DNA of 64,000 nucleotides from Tricholoma matsutake (GCA_026075535.2 AP026545.1:6820001-6884000), one strand, 5' to 3'; counted from the stretch's first letter, positions 1 to 11,988 are shown. Program-made: numbers and translations. The notes: a model not told the origin generated them from the sequence alone.

Positions 1-447
1 TGATGAATGATGCCACTTACTGCTAATCTGTTATGTGCCAAAGGAGTGCCTGTAGGGGACACATCTCCAGCAGAAAACTGGAGCTGAAGTCATGTGATAG
101 TGGTTTCTAAAAATATGCCCGAAGATCAGGGATAGCTCCGAAATGCTGGTTTCCTTAAAAGGTATGTGATGTTGAAATCTTGGGATGCAGGGCATAACAG
201 GATTGCCCAAAAATTCTGAAAATATTTGGGGAAGATATGTCAATTAGGGTCAAAATATATAGAATTGTGTTAGTAACTACTTGGTAAAACCCTTGGTGGC
301 CCACTTCATGGTCATCTCCAAATTCGTGGCCCACGTGGCAAATCATCCACCTAACCCGATCAAGTTGCTTTTTATCTATTTTTGCTGTTTACACAACATC
401 TCAGGACATTTGTCTACCCATCGAAACACCCAAGCAAGTGGCAGGGG

Positions 448-1000
448 TCACACATTCTCGCTCAAAGACCCTTTACCCTTAGGTGGCCCATTTCCTGCCC
501 TTTGACAGTAGATGAATAGTGCGTGTAGCATTTTTGTCATTGTGAATAGCTTCATTAGGTTCACATCTCTCCCTCCTGTGCTATTTTGCAGCCTCTGCCT
601 GGCTGTGTGGTGTGCTTGGCAATACAGCATGAAGTGTTGTACCGTTTCCTCGTGCTGTTGGCATGCCAGGCATATTGGTGAGTTGACTTTGCCAATGCGG
701 TGTAAGTGCTTAGCTAAGGGTGCATTCTCAGTTGTGATAGTATGCTTGCTAGTTTCCTTGGGAGCATCGTGATGAGGTCGATGTATTTGGCTGTTGGTGC
801 TGCTGGGTTGGTCTTCTTCATCCTGTCGTAGCATTTTGATGACTTCCATAGCTTCTGTGCTCTCTTTTTCAGCCTTTCTCTATGTGCCTGTATTAGCACC
901 AATTTGCTGTGTGGGAGGCACTTCCTTAGAAGTCTCAGTAGTCAGACCCACCTCTGATGCTTATATGGGCAGGATACGGCACTTGGCAGGCAGGCTAAGT
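448..1000 (-). pseudogene. LINE retrotransposon relic: C-terminal end of the reverse-transcriptase polyprotein
   Basis: Two minus-strand frames together give the tail typical of fungal Tad-like LINE polyproteins. The upstream frame (902-714) reads W-K-S-S-K-C-Y-D-R-M followed by a Y-I-D-L-I..L-P-R-K-L-A-S-I-L-S-Q-L-R segment. The second frame (849-448) continues with L-A-K-H-L-H-R-I, then S-P-I-C-L-A-C and E-T-V-Q-H-F-M-L-Y-C. That is the Cys/His cluster found after the RNase H region of these elements. At least one frameshift lies near 730-740 and stops lie upstream of 900. RT, endonuclease and most of RNase H are missing, so this is a 5'-truncated, dead copy, as is common for target-primed insertions. 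The family is recognised from motif order only. Confidence 0.7.
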
Positions 1001-1282
1001 TACTTGCATGTGTGTTTGTGCTGGAGAATAAACTTGACACTATTCGGTCAGCTGCTCCACCATATCAGCTGTCTGATGAGTTGAAGGTGCAGATAATAGT
1101 GATATCATTATATTCAGCACCCTCTCTAATATTCCTATAGACCAATGTCAATAACTATGGTGTAGTCATCATGCTTTCCATTAACATCAGTGCTTACAAA
1201 GGAGATCATGATGTGCCTCACAATCATGTGTTGGTTTGTATTCTGTCTATCATATGCATATATATAGCTAATCTTCTTGCAG

Positions 1283-1700
1283 AATATTCTCAAATGGTAT
1301 CAGTTTGATTTGCCAGCTGGAATTGAACATGATTATGCCAATTGGGAGAAAATATCTACTTTTGTCGGTTATTCACTCACTCAGTCTTGTGCAAGAGTCA
1401 AGAAATTGGTATGCATATATTTGGTTGTTCATACTCACATAGTGTTACACTCATTTCTGCAATAGATTAAGGACAGCAGACTCCAATATATTCACCCTTG
1501 CCCAAGAGATTGTCCATTCCACACCTTGTTGTGTGACAGCTCAGCTTTGTAGCTGTGTTGCGCTCATGGTATGTTGCAACTTTTCCCTGACCACAAACTC
1601 TTCTGATCTATTTTAGTGAGTGGTTCATGTTGAATGCAACGGCAATGAGAAGTATCCAAATTTAATTGATAAGCACCTCAAGTTCATTCGTTCGATGGCA
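1283..1700 (+). pseudogene. Decayed multi-exon gene of an unnamed mushroom protein family
   Basis: A TTGCAG acceptor opens a 42-codon exon at 1283-1408 that includes L-P-A-G-I-E-H-D-Y-A-N-W-E-K-I and T-Q-S-C-A-R-V-K-K-L. It ends at GTATGC. A 57-nt intron (1409-1465, ending AATAG) leads to a second exon beginning I-K-D-S-R-L-Q-Y. A one-base frameshift near 1490 moves the frame to T-L-A-Q-E-I-V and L-C-S-C-V-A-L-M. A second intron (1569-1617, GTATGT, CTGAC, TTTTAG) follows. I associate this layout with repetitive hypothetical proteins of Agaricomycetes, from memory and without a name. Function is unknown. The exon structure is better supported than the family. Confidence 0.5.
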
Positions 1701-1786
1701 GGGTCCTCTGCCTCAAAAACTGTGAAGTAGGTCCTCTTGTCATATAAGACACAAAGACATACATGAGAGTCAGCTTTTCAGCAGAA

Positions 1787-2062
1787 TCAGCATCCATAGT
1801 ATGAGTTTTGATCTGTGCCTACCTCTTCCAGTGATTCCAGATCCAACTCAGAACATTCAACATTCAGGAGCTTTGGGTTGACATGACTACAGGCATGGAA
1901 TCCAGTGCATTCAAGACGGCTATGGCAGCATGGAATAGGTTGTCCAGTGAAGATGTCGAAGGTAGGCTTGGAGTTGCCAGCACCTGTCGTACCTGTCCAT
2001 GAGTCCTGATCCTGTGAAATCACAATGGTAGTGGCATAACACTGTGGCCATGCAGGCAGCAT
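1787..2062 (-). other. Possible fragment of a Cys/His-rich coding sequence
   Basis: A 91-codon minus-strand open frame contains I-P-C-C-H-S-R-L-E-C-T-G-F-H-A-C-S-H followed by P-K-L-L-N. The spaced cysteines recall Cys-cluster segments of transposon-linked fungal proteins. No other domain, start or splice structure is evident, so it may be chance. The stretches 2063-3580 and 1-447 show nothing I can assign. Confidence 0.2.
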
Positions 2063-3738
2063 TTAGACTGTACTTTGTTTTTGATTAATGTGTCCGCAGA
2101 TAGCATTCCTCCCTTATCATTGTAAACATCGAATTTTGGGTCATGATATAGGCGGTACATTGACGTGGCGCAGGCCAGTAGGTAGGAATGTGTGAGAGGT
2201 ATTCAATGTGCTTGACCAGAAGCTGCCAATTGAGGCGATGAGGCTGATTAAAAACCTGAGATTTAACCTCAGGATCAAGCCATCACGTAGTTGAAACCTT
2301 GAGGTCTGGCTCTGGGTCAGAATATCTGATGTGGTCCCACAGGAGAGATCATCTTCATCCGAAGACTCATAGAGTCTTTGTCACTGTATATAGATCCAGA
2401 GTCTGCAGCCAGAGTGTCACTGCTCACATCCATATCCTAGTCAGCCAATCCATCCATAGCCTTGTCATCCTCAAAATCTGACAAGGCCTGAATAGTTTCT
2501 GTACCATTCTTGATGATAGTACATGTTTGAACTTGGGGAACTGAATTGTCTGAAGTGCCTGGGCATCTCTGGGCATCTCTGTTTAATTATCGGTGATTGC
2601 ATGGCATCATTGTCAGGTTCAATTTTGACAGGCTGTCAGCTGATAATCCTTACCTAGGCCCCAATCCAGACAGGTTTTGATCGGCTAGATCACAGCTTGG
2701 TGGTGTCCGGACAAAACTCCAATGGGGCTTAGGTCCAGAATCTTAGTCTGGACAAGATATGAAGACCCAGAAACTTGAAATCCACAAAATACAACAACAT
2801 CAGCTGAAAATTTCCTTTTTAAGAAGATGTGGTGGAAAACTGGTCCATGCAGACAGAAATTGAAGAAGAGCATCTGGACAAAATTCCAACTTCTGGCATC
2901 TTAGCCTACTATACATAGGCAATTATCAAAGGCCCAGGTCCTCAGACGGGTTCCAAGGGTAACAATATATTAATGCTGAGCGTTGTTGGGACGCACCTTG
3001 CCAAATGATCTTTCAAACCAGATATATCAAACCAGTCCATATTACTATCAATGAACTTGAGTGGGTTACACTGTATGTAAAGTGTGGTATACTGGAGTGT
3101 TAATGATTATTCACTGTGAATGAGTCATGGAATGCTTCTAGAAGCCCTTGGGATATGCTGCAGTGTATCACCGCCCTGTCGACATGACTGAGTGGTGGTA
3201 CTAGGTGGGCTCCAGTATTCTATCTAGATACATTACATAAGGTTGGCTTATTGATCCATACTAAGGTAGAAGATGAACTGGTCAAAAACATTTGACCGAG
3301 GTCTATGCAAGCAATCAATTCTTATCTGGTCTTTATCTTCCCCATATATCTCTTTCATGGTCCCTCTCGATACATCTCTTTCATGATATGCATATTTAGA
3401 TTCCTCCCCATGTCTTGTTTCCATGTCCTGCTTCTTTCCCCATTACTCACGTAGAGCTCATTAGTCCTTTGGACTCGAGATTTCTTCTTTCTGCAGGAAC
3501 CATTCCTTTGTCTTTGAAGATGAGTCTACCACGCGGCTCTGATGGTTGTTTCCTATCTCGGTGTGCCGCCCTTCTGCCATAGTGACGCGCCGAACTTCAT
3601 GCCCAATTGGTCCCTAGACCTTCTGCCCCCTCACCACCACTGTCGCCATCGCCCCTTTCATCCCCTTTGTCGCCCTCTTTGTCACCATCTTCCATTTCAT
3701 CCCTCTTAAGCTCCTCTTGCCCACCTACACTATTATCC

Positions 3739-4617
3739 ATGTCAGACGACATCAGTAGCTCTTTTCCCAACCTGCCAAACCCTCCAAACCTGCCAAACCC
3801 TCCCCTGGCTGATAGTGCAGCCTCCATGGCTTCCATCTTGTTGCTTTTCATGGCCATGGCTCAACAAAACCAGCAACTCATTACGCAAGCCCAGAACAAC
3901 CCACCTGCACCTGTTGCTCCTGCACTGCCATCTTTCCTGGCATTCATCTCCACAGATGTCTCCCCTGCCGGTAAGTCACTCCCTAGCCTGTTCCCTGCTA
4001 TCGAGACAAGCGTGCTTCTGGAAATTGCCCAGCACGAGTTCTGCCCAATCAATCTCTGCAAGCTGGATTCGCGCTTCAGGAATAAAGTGGATGTCGAGCA
4101 TTTGGAAAGCACCACATCCTGTGTCGGCATGCTTAAGGAGCACCCATCCCTCCATTCCCTTCTTGTCCCCCTTTCCACTTATTTCACTGTCCTTCAAGCC
4201 TTTTCCACCTCTGCTGGCAATGCACACACTACTTTCCTCATTGGTCACAGTGCAGCTTGCTATATGGCTCACCTTTTAGACCTTCACCAGAACTACAAGT
4301 GGATGGCTGTGGTTCAGTATCATATGCAATTCCATCTCCACTGCTGCCAAGAGATGCTCAATGGGTCTTACTCTGGCTGGGCCCAGCCTGACCAGCTTCT
4401 GATGTCTCAATACCTTTTCAGTCACATGCATGCTACTGGCGGCACCTCCTCATTGTGCTCTGGGTCTGGGAAGTCCAAGTGCGATGTCAGCAGTGAGACA
4501 CATTTTGCTTTCAACAAAGGATCCTGCTTGACATCCCCCTGCCTGGATGGACACATTCACAAGTGTCACAAATGCAGCGCTACTGATCATGGTGAGAAGA
4601 CATGCAAGAAGACCTAG
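3739..4617 (+). CDS. Gag-like protein of the YR retroelement
   Basis: The frame is open from 3586, but the first in-frame ATG is at 3739, giving about 292 residues. The N-terminus is low-complexity (N-L-P-N-P-P repeats). A middle part includes H-T-T-F-L-I-G-H-S-A-A-C-Y-M-A-H and Y-K-W-M-A-V-V-Q-Y. The C-terminus has a cysteine/histidine run: F-N-K-G-S-C, S-P-C-L-D-G-H, then C-H-K-C-S-A-T-D-H-G-E-K-T-C. This resembles the zinc-binding tail of Gag-like proteins in fungal YR elements and would bind element RNA. It lies directly upstream of the RT of the same element; the LTR insertion begins 30 nt after its TAG. The ORF is intact although the rest of the element is broken. Confidence 0.6.
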   Translation: MSDDISSSFPNLPNPPNLPNPPLADSAASMASILLLFMAMAQQNQQLITQAQNNPPAPVAPALPSFLAFISTDVSPAGKSLPSLFPAIETSVLLEIAQHEFCPINLCKLDSRFRNKVDVEHLESTTSCVGMLKEHPSLHSLLVPLSTYFTVLQAFSTSAGNAHTTFLIGHSAACYMAHLLDLHQNYKWMAVVQYHMQFHLHCCQEMLNGSYSGWAQPDQLLMSQYLFSHMHATGGTSSLCSGSGKSKCDVSSETHFAFNKGSCLTSPCLDGHIHKCHKCSATDHGEKTCKKT

Positions 4618-4646
4618 GGGCCCAGCTCGGCAGGCCTACAGCCTGC

Positions 4647-5980
4647 TGATAGGTCCACCTTGTCATTCAAGCTTGGAAAACACATCTATGATCATTGTCA
4701 AAGCTCTACGAACCCATCTGAAGCCCTATGAACCTCTACAAAGTCATGAGAATGCTTCGAAATTCTTCACAATGCTTCAAAACTCTTTGCGACACCTCGA
4801 AATTCTTTGTATGCCTTTGGCTGCCATAATACAATTCCCCCGACCTTCGGACAGCTCAGGATATACAATTGGAACATTGTCGATGGGTTCCAAACCAGTA
4901 TTGAGCAATATTGCAGCAATATTGGCCAAGTCCAATATTTCCTTGACTGACTTCGAAAATCATCAAACATCAAAAATTGACATCGGACGCTATATCGCTA
5001 TCCAAATAATCATCGCACACATGCCAGATGTATCCCCTACCATTGTCGAACAAAGTCGCACCGATATTGGGCCACGAACGAAGTCTGAAGAATCTTCGAA
5101 AATCTTCGAAAAATATTGAACCTCGAAAAACATCATCAGACACAGTATTTCCTGTTCGAACAATCTTCGGATGCATGCTGGACACATGGGACACTATATC
5201 GAGTATATCGAACACATTTTGACCGCATGTGCATGCATACAATCTGCTCGAAGCAGTTTCCGATCTTTTATTCAATTTATAACAAGGACAGTCCGCTTTT
5301 AGCTATTCTTTCTCATTATTTCTTCATCATGTGTTATATTCACCCTTTCTAGGCTCGCTTTATTGTTCTGATATACTTATATTGTCTTTTGCCTTGAGTT
5401 TTCCACATGTTTTGCCTCATGTTCTCTAGCCTTTTTAGGTACTTTCTTTATTTTATATAAAAAGATGTACTAGATATAAAGAAAAACAAGAAAGTCGTGG
5501 TCTTCCTCCCAGAACACAGTGATTTGAGAGTTCAGTTTAGTCTTATTCAGTCTGAAGTTTGGTGTTTTATGCTAAACTTCCTCGAAATTTCTCGCATTGC
5601 GCTATTTTCACTCTTGTTTCCCTTGATTTGCCTTTGCTTTGCTTCTACTACTCATCTAGTCCCCCGATCTTGCATCCGTACATATTTGCACACTCGAAAT
5701 TCCTTGAGACTTCTTTGAAAAAACCTCGAAAAATATCGCAACACCTCGAAAATCATCGTGACTTCTTGCAAATCATTGCAACGTCTCAAAAATCATTGCA
5801 AGTCCTCAAAACACATTCTTTTAGCTTCGAACTGCTTCGACAAGTAGTTGTTTTATGACTATTTGATGGTCAGTTTGACAGGTGACATCTGGAGGGCCTC
5901 ACATCCTTCCTCTGACCTGTGTTATACCATCTGAAGCCTTTTTGTGGGTTTTGTTTGGGTTTCTGGGTTGAGCATCATCA
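4647..5980 (+). repeat. Solo LTR of gypsy family A inserted in the YR retroelement
   Basis: It starts TGATAGGTCCACC and ends GAGCATCATCA, so it has the TG...CA ends of an LTR. It is about 1334 bp. Related ends recur at 40662, 42512-43562 (full), 53286 (reverse) and possibly 63965. The flanks are CTGC on both sides, a likely 4-bp target duplication. No internal retrotransposon sequence is present, so it is a solo LTR left by LTR-LTR recombination. It is rich in CTTCGAAA-like repeats. Confidence 0.8.
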
Positions 5981-7650
5981 CTGCTTCATGCACTGCCACC
6001 CACTGGTGCCAATGTATACACTCTGGTTCCTCATCAGTCTTGGTTCCCTCATCAACCATCTCCACCTTGCCTTTCACATCTAACCTCCCTCATACTGTTT
6101 TATTCCCGCCTGGTCCGCCACCACCATTGCACCCTAATTCCAATCCATGCTGTAATACCTATAATTCTTGTGTATCCCTTTCCCCTCCCATCTCCACTCC
6201 CCTCATACTCGCTGACTATCTTACTGACTACCCTGACCCCATATTTGTAAAGTCTATTCTCAATATAATTCAGTTTGGTGCCAACATTGGCTTTTTGGGT
6301 GAAGAGTCCAGGCAAGCTTGCAGGAATCTTAAGTCTGCTCTGGAGCATAAGGATTTTGTTGATGTCTCTGTCCAATCCCTTCTGGATAATGAGCATGCTG
6401 CCAGCCCTTTCACCTCCCCCCCCCTTCCCAAATTTTGTTGCTCCCCACTGGGTGTGGTTGGTCGCAAATGTAACCCAGGGAAGCTTTGCATTATTAACCA
6501 CCTTTCATGGCCACATGGGTGATGGCATTCCTGATGACAAAGCCCATATTGTCTATGACATGTTCAAGCGTGCAGTCCACAATCTGAGGTGTTTTGGCCA
6601 CGGCGCTTTGATGGCAAAGCTCAATCTGAAAGAAGCATTTCGCCACATTCCTATTTGGGCTGCTAATTGGCATCTCCTTGGCGTTGACTGGGGCTCCAGG
6701 TTTTATTACCTGCTTGTGCTGGCATTTGGGCTTAAGTCTGCGCCATACATTTTTAACCTCTTTGCTGAGGCTCTTCATTGGATCATCCAGCGACACATCC
6801 CATCAGCACTTCGCCATTATCTGGATGACTTCCTCCTCATGTTCCATCCCTCCTCCAATCCCTCAGTATGCCATGCTGCGATTGAATGGGTTTTGGCTTT
6901 AGGAAATGAACTGGGGCTTCATTTCCAAGACTCTAAAACAGTCTGGCCATGTACTCAGCTTGAGTTCCTTGGACTCAAGCTAGATTCTATTGTGATGGAA
7001 GCTGATAAGCTTGCTTACTTGACAGATCTATTGGACACTTGGACCCTGAAGACTAAATGTACTTTGCATGAGCTCCAGGAACTTATGGGGTTTCTCCAGT
7101 TTGCATTGCAAGTCATTCCAAAGTCAAGGACATTCATCCGCCATCTCTTTGATTTCTCATCGACATTCACATCCCCCTTTGCCACCTGCTTCATTCCTAA
7201 ATCTGCTGCATCTGATATTCATTGGTAGCAGACTTTCAGTGCACAATGGAATGGTGTGATGGTCCTTACGCCCTCACTTCCCTCCATCTCTGTCTACATG
7301 GATGCTAGCAGGCAAAAGGGCTTGGATGGTGTGATGAGTGACCAATGGTTCTCTGCTCAGATGCTGCACCACTATTGCTGCCGTGACATTCAATTTAAGG
7401 AGATCTTTGCTATCTTACATGTGATTCTTTGCTGGGGTGACTCATGGGCAGGGCTTCATGTTACTTTTTTCTGCAACAATTCAGCAGTCATCGTGTGGAT
7501 GAACTCTGGGACTGCCAAGTCCCCTCACCTGATGCCAGTGCTCTGGGCAATTACCATGCTGGCTGCTTGTCTCAAATTTTCTTATTCTTCTGTTTGGATT
7601 TCTACTGAGGAGAACTTGCTCGCTGATGCTGCATCTCATTTCCAGTATAC
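5981..7650 (+). pseudogene. Reverse transcriptase-RNase H of the YR retroelement
   Basis: The RT N-terminus (L-T-D-Y-P-D-P-I-F-V, N-I-G-F-L-G-E, S-P-L-G-V-V) lies in the frame ending at 6522. A frameshift near 6515 joins D-K-A-H-I-V-Y-D-M. The palm follows: M-A-K-L-N-L-K-E-A-F-R-H-I-P, F-G-L-K-S-A-P-Y-I-F, and the catalytic Y-L-D-D-F-L-L near 6820. A TAG at 7226-7228 interrupts the same frame. RNase H follows with V-Y-M-D-A-S, F-K-E-I-F-A-I, C-N-N-S-A-V-I-V-W and N-L-L-A-D-A-A-S-H. The motif set (F-R-x-I-P, L-K-S-A-P-Y-I-F) is that of DIRS-group RTs rather than gypsy. The YxDD box is intact, but the two breaks should abolish function. Confidence 0.8.
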
Positions 7651-7695
7651 CAGGCTTTTCTGGCTCGCCCCAGGCCTCCCCCTCAAACACTCGTC

Positions 7696-8665
7696 GTGGA
7701 AATCCCACCTCATTGGTATGAAGTGCACTCTAACATGTCACCCCGTGCTGCCTTCTACCTCTGGCATGGCCTCGCCTCTAGCACCCGCAAAACTTACTCT
7801 ACAGGTCAAAAGTCCTACCTCGACTTTGTCCGCCTTGAACCCAGTCTCCTTGACCAGCCTGGCAGATTCCTGCCAGCCACAGATAGGTCCATTGTCGAGT
7901 GGGTGTGCTCCCTTGGTGATCATGGGCTGCAGCCCAAAACTATCAAGGGCTACCTCTCCACTGTTTGTTCCCTCCATGTCAACGAAGGCTTACCTTTCAC
8001 AGCTTGTGAGTCCGAGTCAGTGCACCGGGTCATTTGTGGCATCAAGCGCTTCCATGGAGAGCGTGAGCATAATCCCAAGCAACCCATCACTCTCCCCATC
8101 CTCCAACAGCTTGCATCAGTTGCCGGCAATCTCTCCATCATTTTCAATGCATCTTTTGATGCTGCCACCAAACTTGCATGGGCTGGTTTCCTGCGTTGCA
8201 GTGAATTCACCCTCAGCCATGGTGAGAAGTTCAATGCAGCCTCGAACCTCACACGCAGATGTGTGACATTTGTTCCCTCCATTGAGGATCCCACACACAT
8301 GAGGCTTGATCTTTCTGCTTCAAAGACTGACCCGTTTTGCAAAGACGTGTCAGTTTTGATTGCCAAGGCACCTGTGCTAGTGGGTTCTACAACATGTGCC
8401 ATTTCCGCACTTCAACCATCAATCCCCAGCCACTTGATGCTCCTCTCTCAAACAATGTTTTACATCACTTGGCATCGATGCATCGCAGTTTGCTGGTCAC
8501 AGCTTCCACTGGGGGGCTGCTTCCACTGCCACTGCTGTGGGGTATGCAGATCATGAGATTCAGCTTCTCAGCTGCTGGCACAGCGATGCATACAAACTCT
8601 ACATTGATGTTCCACGTGAATGCATTCTGGGTCTCTCTGCATGTCTCCATTTGGCTGCTCCTCAT
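7696..8665 (+). pseudogene. Tyrosine recombinase of the YR retroelement, with catalytic residues lost
   Basis: The frame is open through S-T-R-K-T-Y-S-T-G, the core-binding domain (S-I-V-E-W-V-C-S-L-G, T-I-K-G-Y-L-S-T-V) and the first catalytic arginine in G-F-L-R-C-S-E-F-T near 8190. After a frameshift near 8390 the distal box is read as A-G-H-S-F-H-W-G-A-A-S, then E-I-Q-L-L-S-C-W-H-S-D-A-Y-K-L-Y-I. The expected box is H-x-x-R, so the second arginine is now His. The usual G-R-W of the later box is S-C-W. The putative nucleophile tyrosine (A-Y-K-L-Y) remains. The substitutions fit CGN arginine codons changing by C to T or G to A. The enzyme would be inactive. Confidence 0.75.
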
Positions 8666-8820
8666 GCTTAGCCTTTCATTCCTCCAGCCCTTCCCTTTGC
8701 TCCTGCCTTTGTGGCTTGAGTTCAGCCTCCCATCACAGAGTCCGTGCAAAAGAGCTTGGGCAACCAAATACATTTATTTGCTTGCAAACCTCACAGACTT
8801 GTGCCTTTAAGACCTGAGCC

Positions 8821-10874
8821 CCGTGATCTCTCCTAGCATCTCTCCCTCCTCTCCCCTCCTTGTCTCATCTTGGGAGCCAGGCATAGACATCCATAACCCG
8901 CCAACGTCACGTGTCATTACTTTTGTGATGGTAACACACCAAAAAAGACGAAATTTCTTCAAAACAGCTCTAGAACATGTTGAGACAAGATTCTTCCAGT
9001 TTTGTTCAATACGAACCCTTTGGATACATGTAGAGGCCTTGTATTCCAAACCACATCATGTAGGAATAAGTATTGAGTGAGGAATTCAACAATAAATGAT
9101 TATAACTATGTACTGATTGATCAACTGTCAATACACCTACGACGATCATCTAAACTATGTACTATAATGTGTGAAATTTGATAGCTGTGCTAAGCTGCCT
9201 TTGTGCTTTGTCCCCATGCGGCCAGTGCATGCAGGAGGTGTCACGCAGGTGGAATTGCCAAATATGACATGTTATCTATAAACTTTTGAATTCCAATTTG
9301 GGTACATCATTTTACATAAAATTGACTTTCTGGGAACCTTCTAGTACATATTTAGACCAATTCCTATTGACTATATTTTGTATAAACTGCATATGTGAAG
9401 TTCTGAGGGGTTTTCCGATCACACCTGGGTATAAATAGATGCAAATATCGGAAAAAGAACAAAAAATCAAAAGAATTGCTGGCTCCTTCCACAAAAGTCT
9501 GCAGCCATTTTCTACTAATCAAAAAAACTGCAACTGGACTTAGGATTCTTCACAACTACTATTAATCCTTTTCAAAATGTCTTTTGGTGCTGTTGGTAGT
9601 GAATAAGCAAACAACAGGTATTTTTGCTAAACAAATGGACCAGGTCCTCATAGAATAATATGAGTATAATTGAAATCTACAGTACATGGACATGTGAAGT
9701 ACCTGAGTCTAACCTTTTCATGTGTATTTAGCCAACAGCTGAGAATCTGAAATCTGGGGATGTGACAACTGCCTAGAAGGTCACTGACTGCTGGGTATAC
9801 TGCACTACAAGTTGCTTGAAACCTCCCTGATACCTGTGGAATATCTTCCAGTAGTTTGATAGTAGATTCATAGCAAAATATAGGTGTGCAGATTAATATT
9901 GAGGAGTGACCAAGAAAGACATGATCCTAAGCAAAGTCTTGTCTCATTTTTAAATTACAGCAGGGGATATTAAATGGAAGACATCTGAAATGAACTAAGA
10001 GTGCTTGTTTGGAAGATACAGCTGTGGATCCAGAGTGGAAACCAATAATATTGGGTGGATGGCTAATAACTGACCCCTATGGCAGATAACTTGTGGCAGT
10101 GCCACTGTCAGGCTAATAACAGCAGATCAATTTCCTCGGCCCATAGAAGCCCAAATAATTTTTTGAAAAGACAGAAACACCATATTATTGTTGTACTATT
10201 TGCATGTAAAACAAGGTAGTATGACAAGCAGAAGTACAACCCAGAGAGACAAATGTTGTCGTGAGCACGGCAATTGCCGTGGCTAATAACGTTATTAGAC
10301 AGTGATCGGTAAGCCTTCTGAGGAGCATTTTTCCCGTTTTGGTGCGAAATTTACCAATTTGGCAGTTGTCACACTGTCCACGTGATGTTGGCGGGTTATG
10401 GATGTCTTCTACCTTAGGAAGATGTCAGTGGACTACTGGCTACTATTGGGTGTGTCGGCACTGTAAATGAGTGTGGTCGACGGTTAGTGTGGTTGGCAGT
10501 GCCCGTGTGGCCGGCCCAGATGAGTGTGGGGGTTTGAGTGGTCAGGCACGAGAGTGACAATCTCACCTATCCTCCACCGATCGACCTCGGTTAATGCATG
10601 CAAAATTGGTTTGACATCGGATCTGAAGCAAATTTGCATTCATGTGCCAACGCGTCAAATGAAAATCTTGGGTGCTGAAACGCTGAAGCGATGTCGACGG
10701 CCGTCGACAACCTTGACTTCTAAGGTACTCCAGGACAGTGGTGGAGTACTATGACGATAGCTTTGGTGGTGCACGTCATACGAGTCTCACTCCTCTCGTC
10801 ATCGTCGTCATCGTCGTCATCATCCGATTTTCCATAAGTACTGCGAGTAATGCCAGATATTGAATTCCAAAAAC
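8821..10874. other. Stretch with no recognised gene
   Basis: I see no convincing ORF, splice pattern or repeat. It is AT-rich to about 10250 and more GC-rich from 10260, which probably marks the upstream flank of the LEA-like gene. Confidence 0.5.
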
Positions 10875-11840
10875 ATGTCTTACAGTCAAAACAACGATTA
10901 CAACACCACTCAAGGGTCTACGAACTCCGGTGGTGGACGCGATGGTACGTTCCAACACGATTCATTCATTTCAACCCCCCTTAACCGAGTCTAGACGAGC
11001 GTGGTCTCAATGTCGGGCGTGGCGAATTGGGCTCAGAGAGCCGCGACACTGAGCCCCTCCGCGAAACTTCTAGCTTTGGCCAGACTGGGCGTGAAGTTGG
11101 GGACGAAGGCCATGGGCGGCCCATCCCTGGAGGGTATTTCGGCCAACGTGAGACTCCAGCCCACAAGCCCGAGAAACTCAAAGGTTCGCTCATCCCCCCT
11201 ATTTCGACCTTATCAAACTTATTTCAACAGAGCAAACTGAGAATCTCGGTGGATATAAGGGCGAACGACAGGGTACTCAACCTGGAGGTTACGGAGCATA
11301 TGACAAAACCGAGACTGCTGATGTTCCACGTCATGAACCTAGCATGATGGAAAAAATTAAAGGTTCATTGATTTACATATTCCCGTCGTTCGAGTTCTGA
11401 TAACATTTTTGTCATACGTGCAGGTGAAGCTGAGAGGATGACTGGGAGGAAAGGGCGGGCCGAACAAGACACTGAAGGTGAATACGGTCGAGACGGATAT
11501 GGTGAAGGTGAATATGGCCAGTCTGGGACCAGAGAGCAGCATGGCCAATCCACCAGAGGGGAGTATGGTCAATCTGCAGTTGAGCCCAGCGAGCATCAAC
11601 CCAGCATGATGGACAAAATCAAAGGCACGTGCGATCACTTTTCAGTCACTCAGGTTTTTGGTATTGACGTTCAGAGCATACAGGTGGTGCTGAGAAGTTG
11701 TCCGGGAAGATTACAAGAGATCCTGGACGTGTCCAGGCTGGGAAGGCTAGGCAGGTTAGTTCTACTTTGTCTTTCGTGAGAGTGAACTCGTGACCTTGCG
11801 TTTCTAGGAGGGTATGTATGAAGAAGGCAAGGGATATTGA
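10875..11840 (+). CDS. Six-exon gene for a small, very hydrophilic LEA/hydrophilin-like protein
   Basis: Exons by reading splice sites are 10875-10944, 10995-11183, 11231-11362, 11424-11624, 11684-11754 and 11808-11840. Joined, they give 231 codons with no stop, with phases 1,1,1,1,0. The product is rich in Gly, Glu, Arg and Gln, with repeated G-E-Y-G-Q/G-E-Y-G-R motifs. The motif E-P-S-M-M-E-K-I-K-G-E-A-E occurs once, and a second copy reads Q-P-S-M-M-D-K-I-K-G-G-A-E-K-L-S-G-K-I, then P-G-R-V-Q-A-G-K. That tail resembles small stress-protective fungal hydrophilins, intrinsically disordered proteins that shield others during drying or heat. No signal peptide or membrane segment is seen. Four introns are GT-AG; intron 4 (11625-11683) begins GC. 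The start is the first ATG and fits all later phases. Function is inferred; the splice model is fairly strong. Confidence 0.75.
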
Positions 11841-11988
11841 ACACAAATCTAGTCTTGTATATGTATTATTCTTCTTTCCAACTGCCGACTAATTTTTGGA
11901 TATTTCCTTGTTCGTGAATAGAGCGAATCTACTAGGCTCGTGACCATCCGGCAACCCGTAGAACTCGTGCGATAGTGCACACTGTAGT

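Larger units (their letters stand above)
3583..8820 (+). mobile_element. DIRS/Ngaro-like tyrosine-recombinase retroelement, decayed and split by a solo LTR
   Basis: The order Gag, reverse transcriptase, RNase H, tyrosine recombinase on one strand is that of YR retroelements of the Ngaro type, which integrate with a recombinase rather than a DDE integrase. The coding part is broken by a solo gypsy LTR (4647-5980), a frameshift near 6515, an in-frame TAG at 7226-7228, and a frameshift near 8390. I could not find the split direct or inverted terminal repeats that would mark the ends, so the limits given are those of the coding region. Confidence 0.75.

Noticed and set aside
3597..3857. Minus-strand ORF opposite the YR-element Gag start
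   Set aside because: It is a low-complexity shadow of the Pro/Ser-rich sense frame, with no independent motifs.
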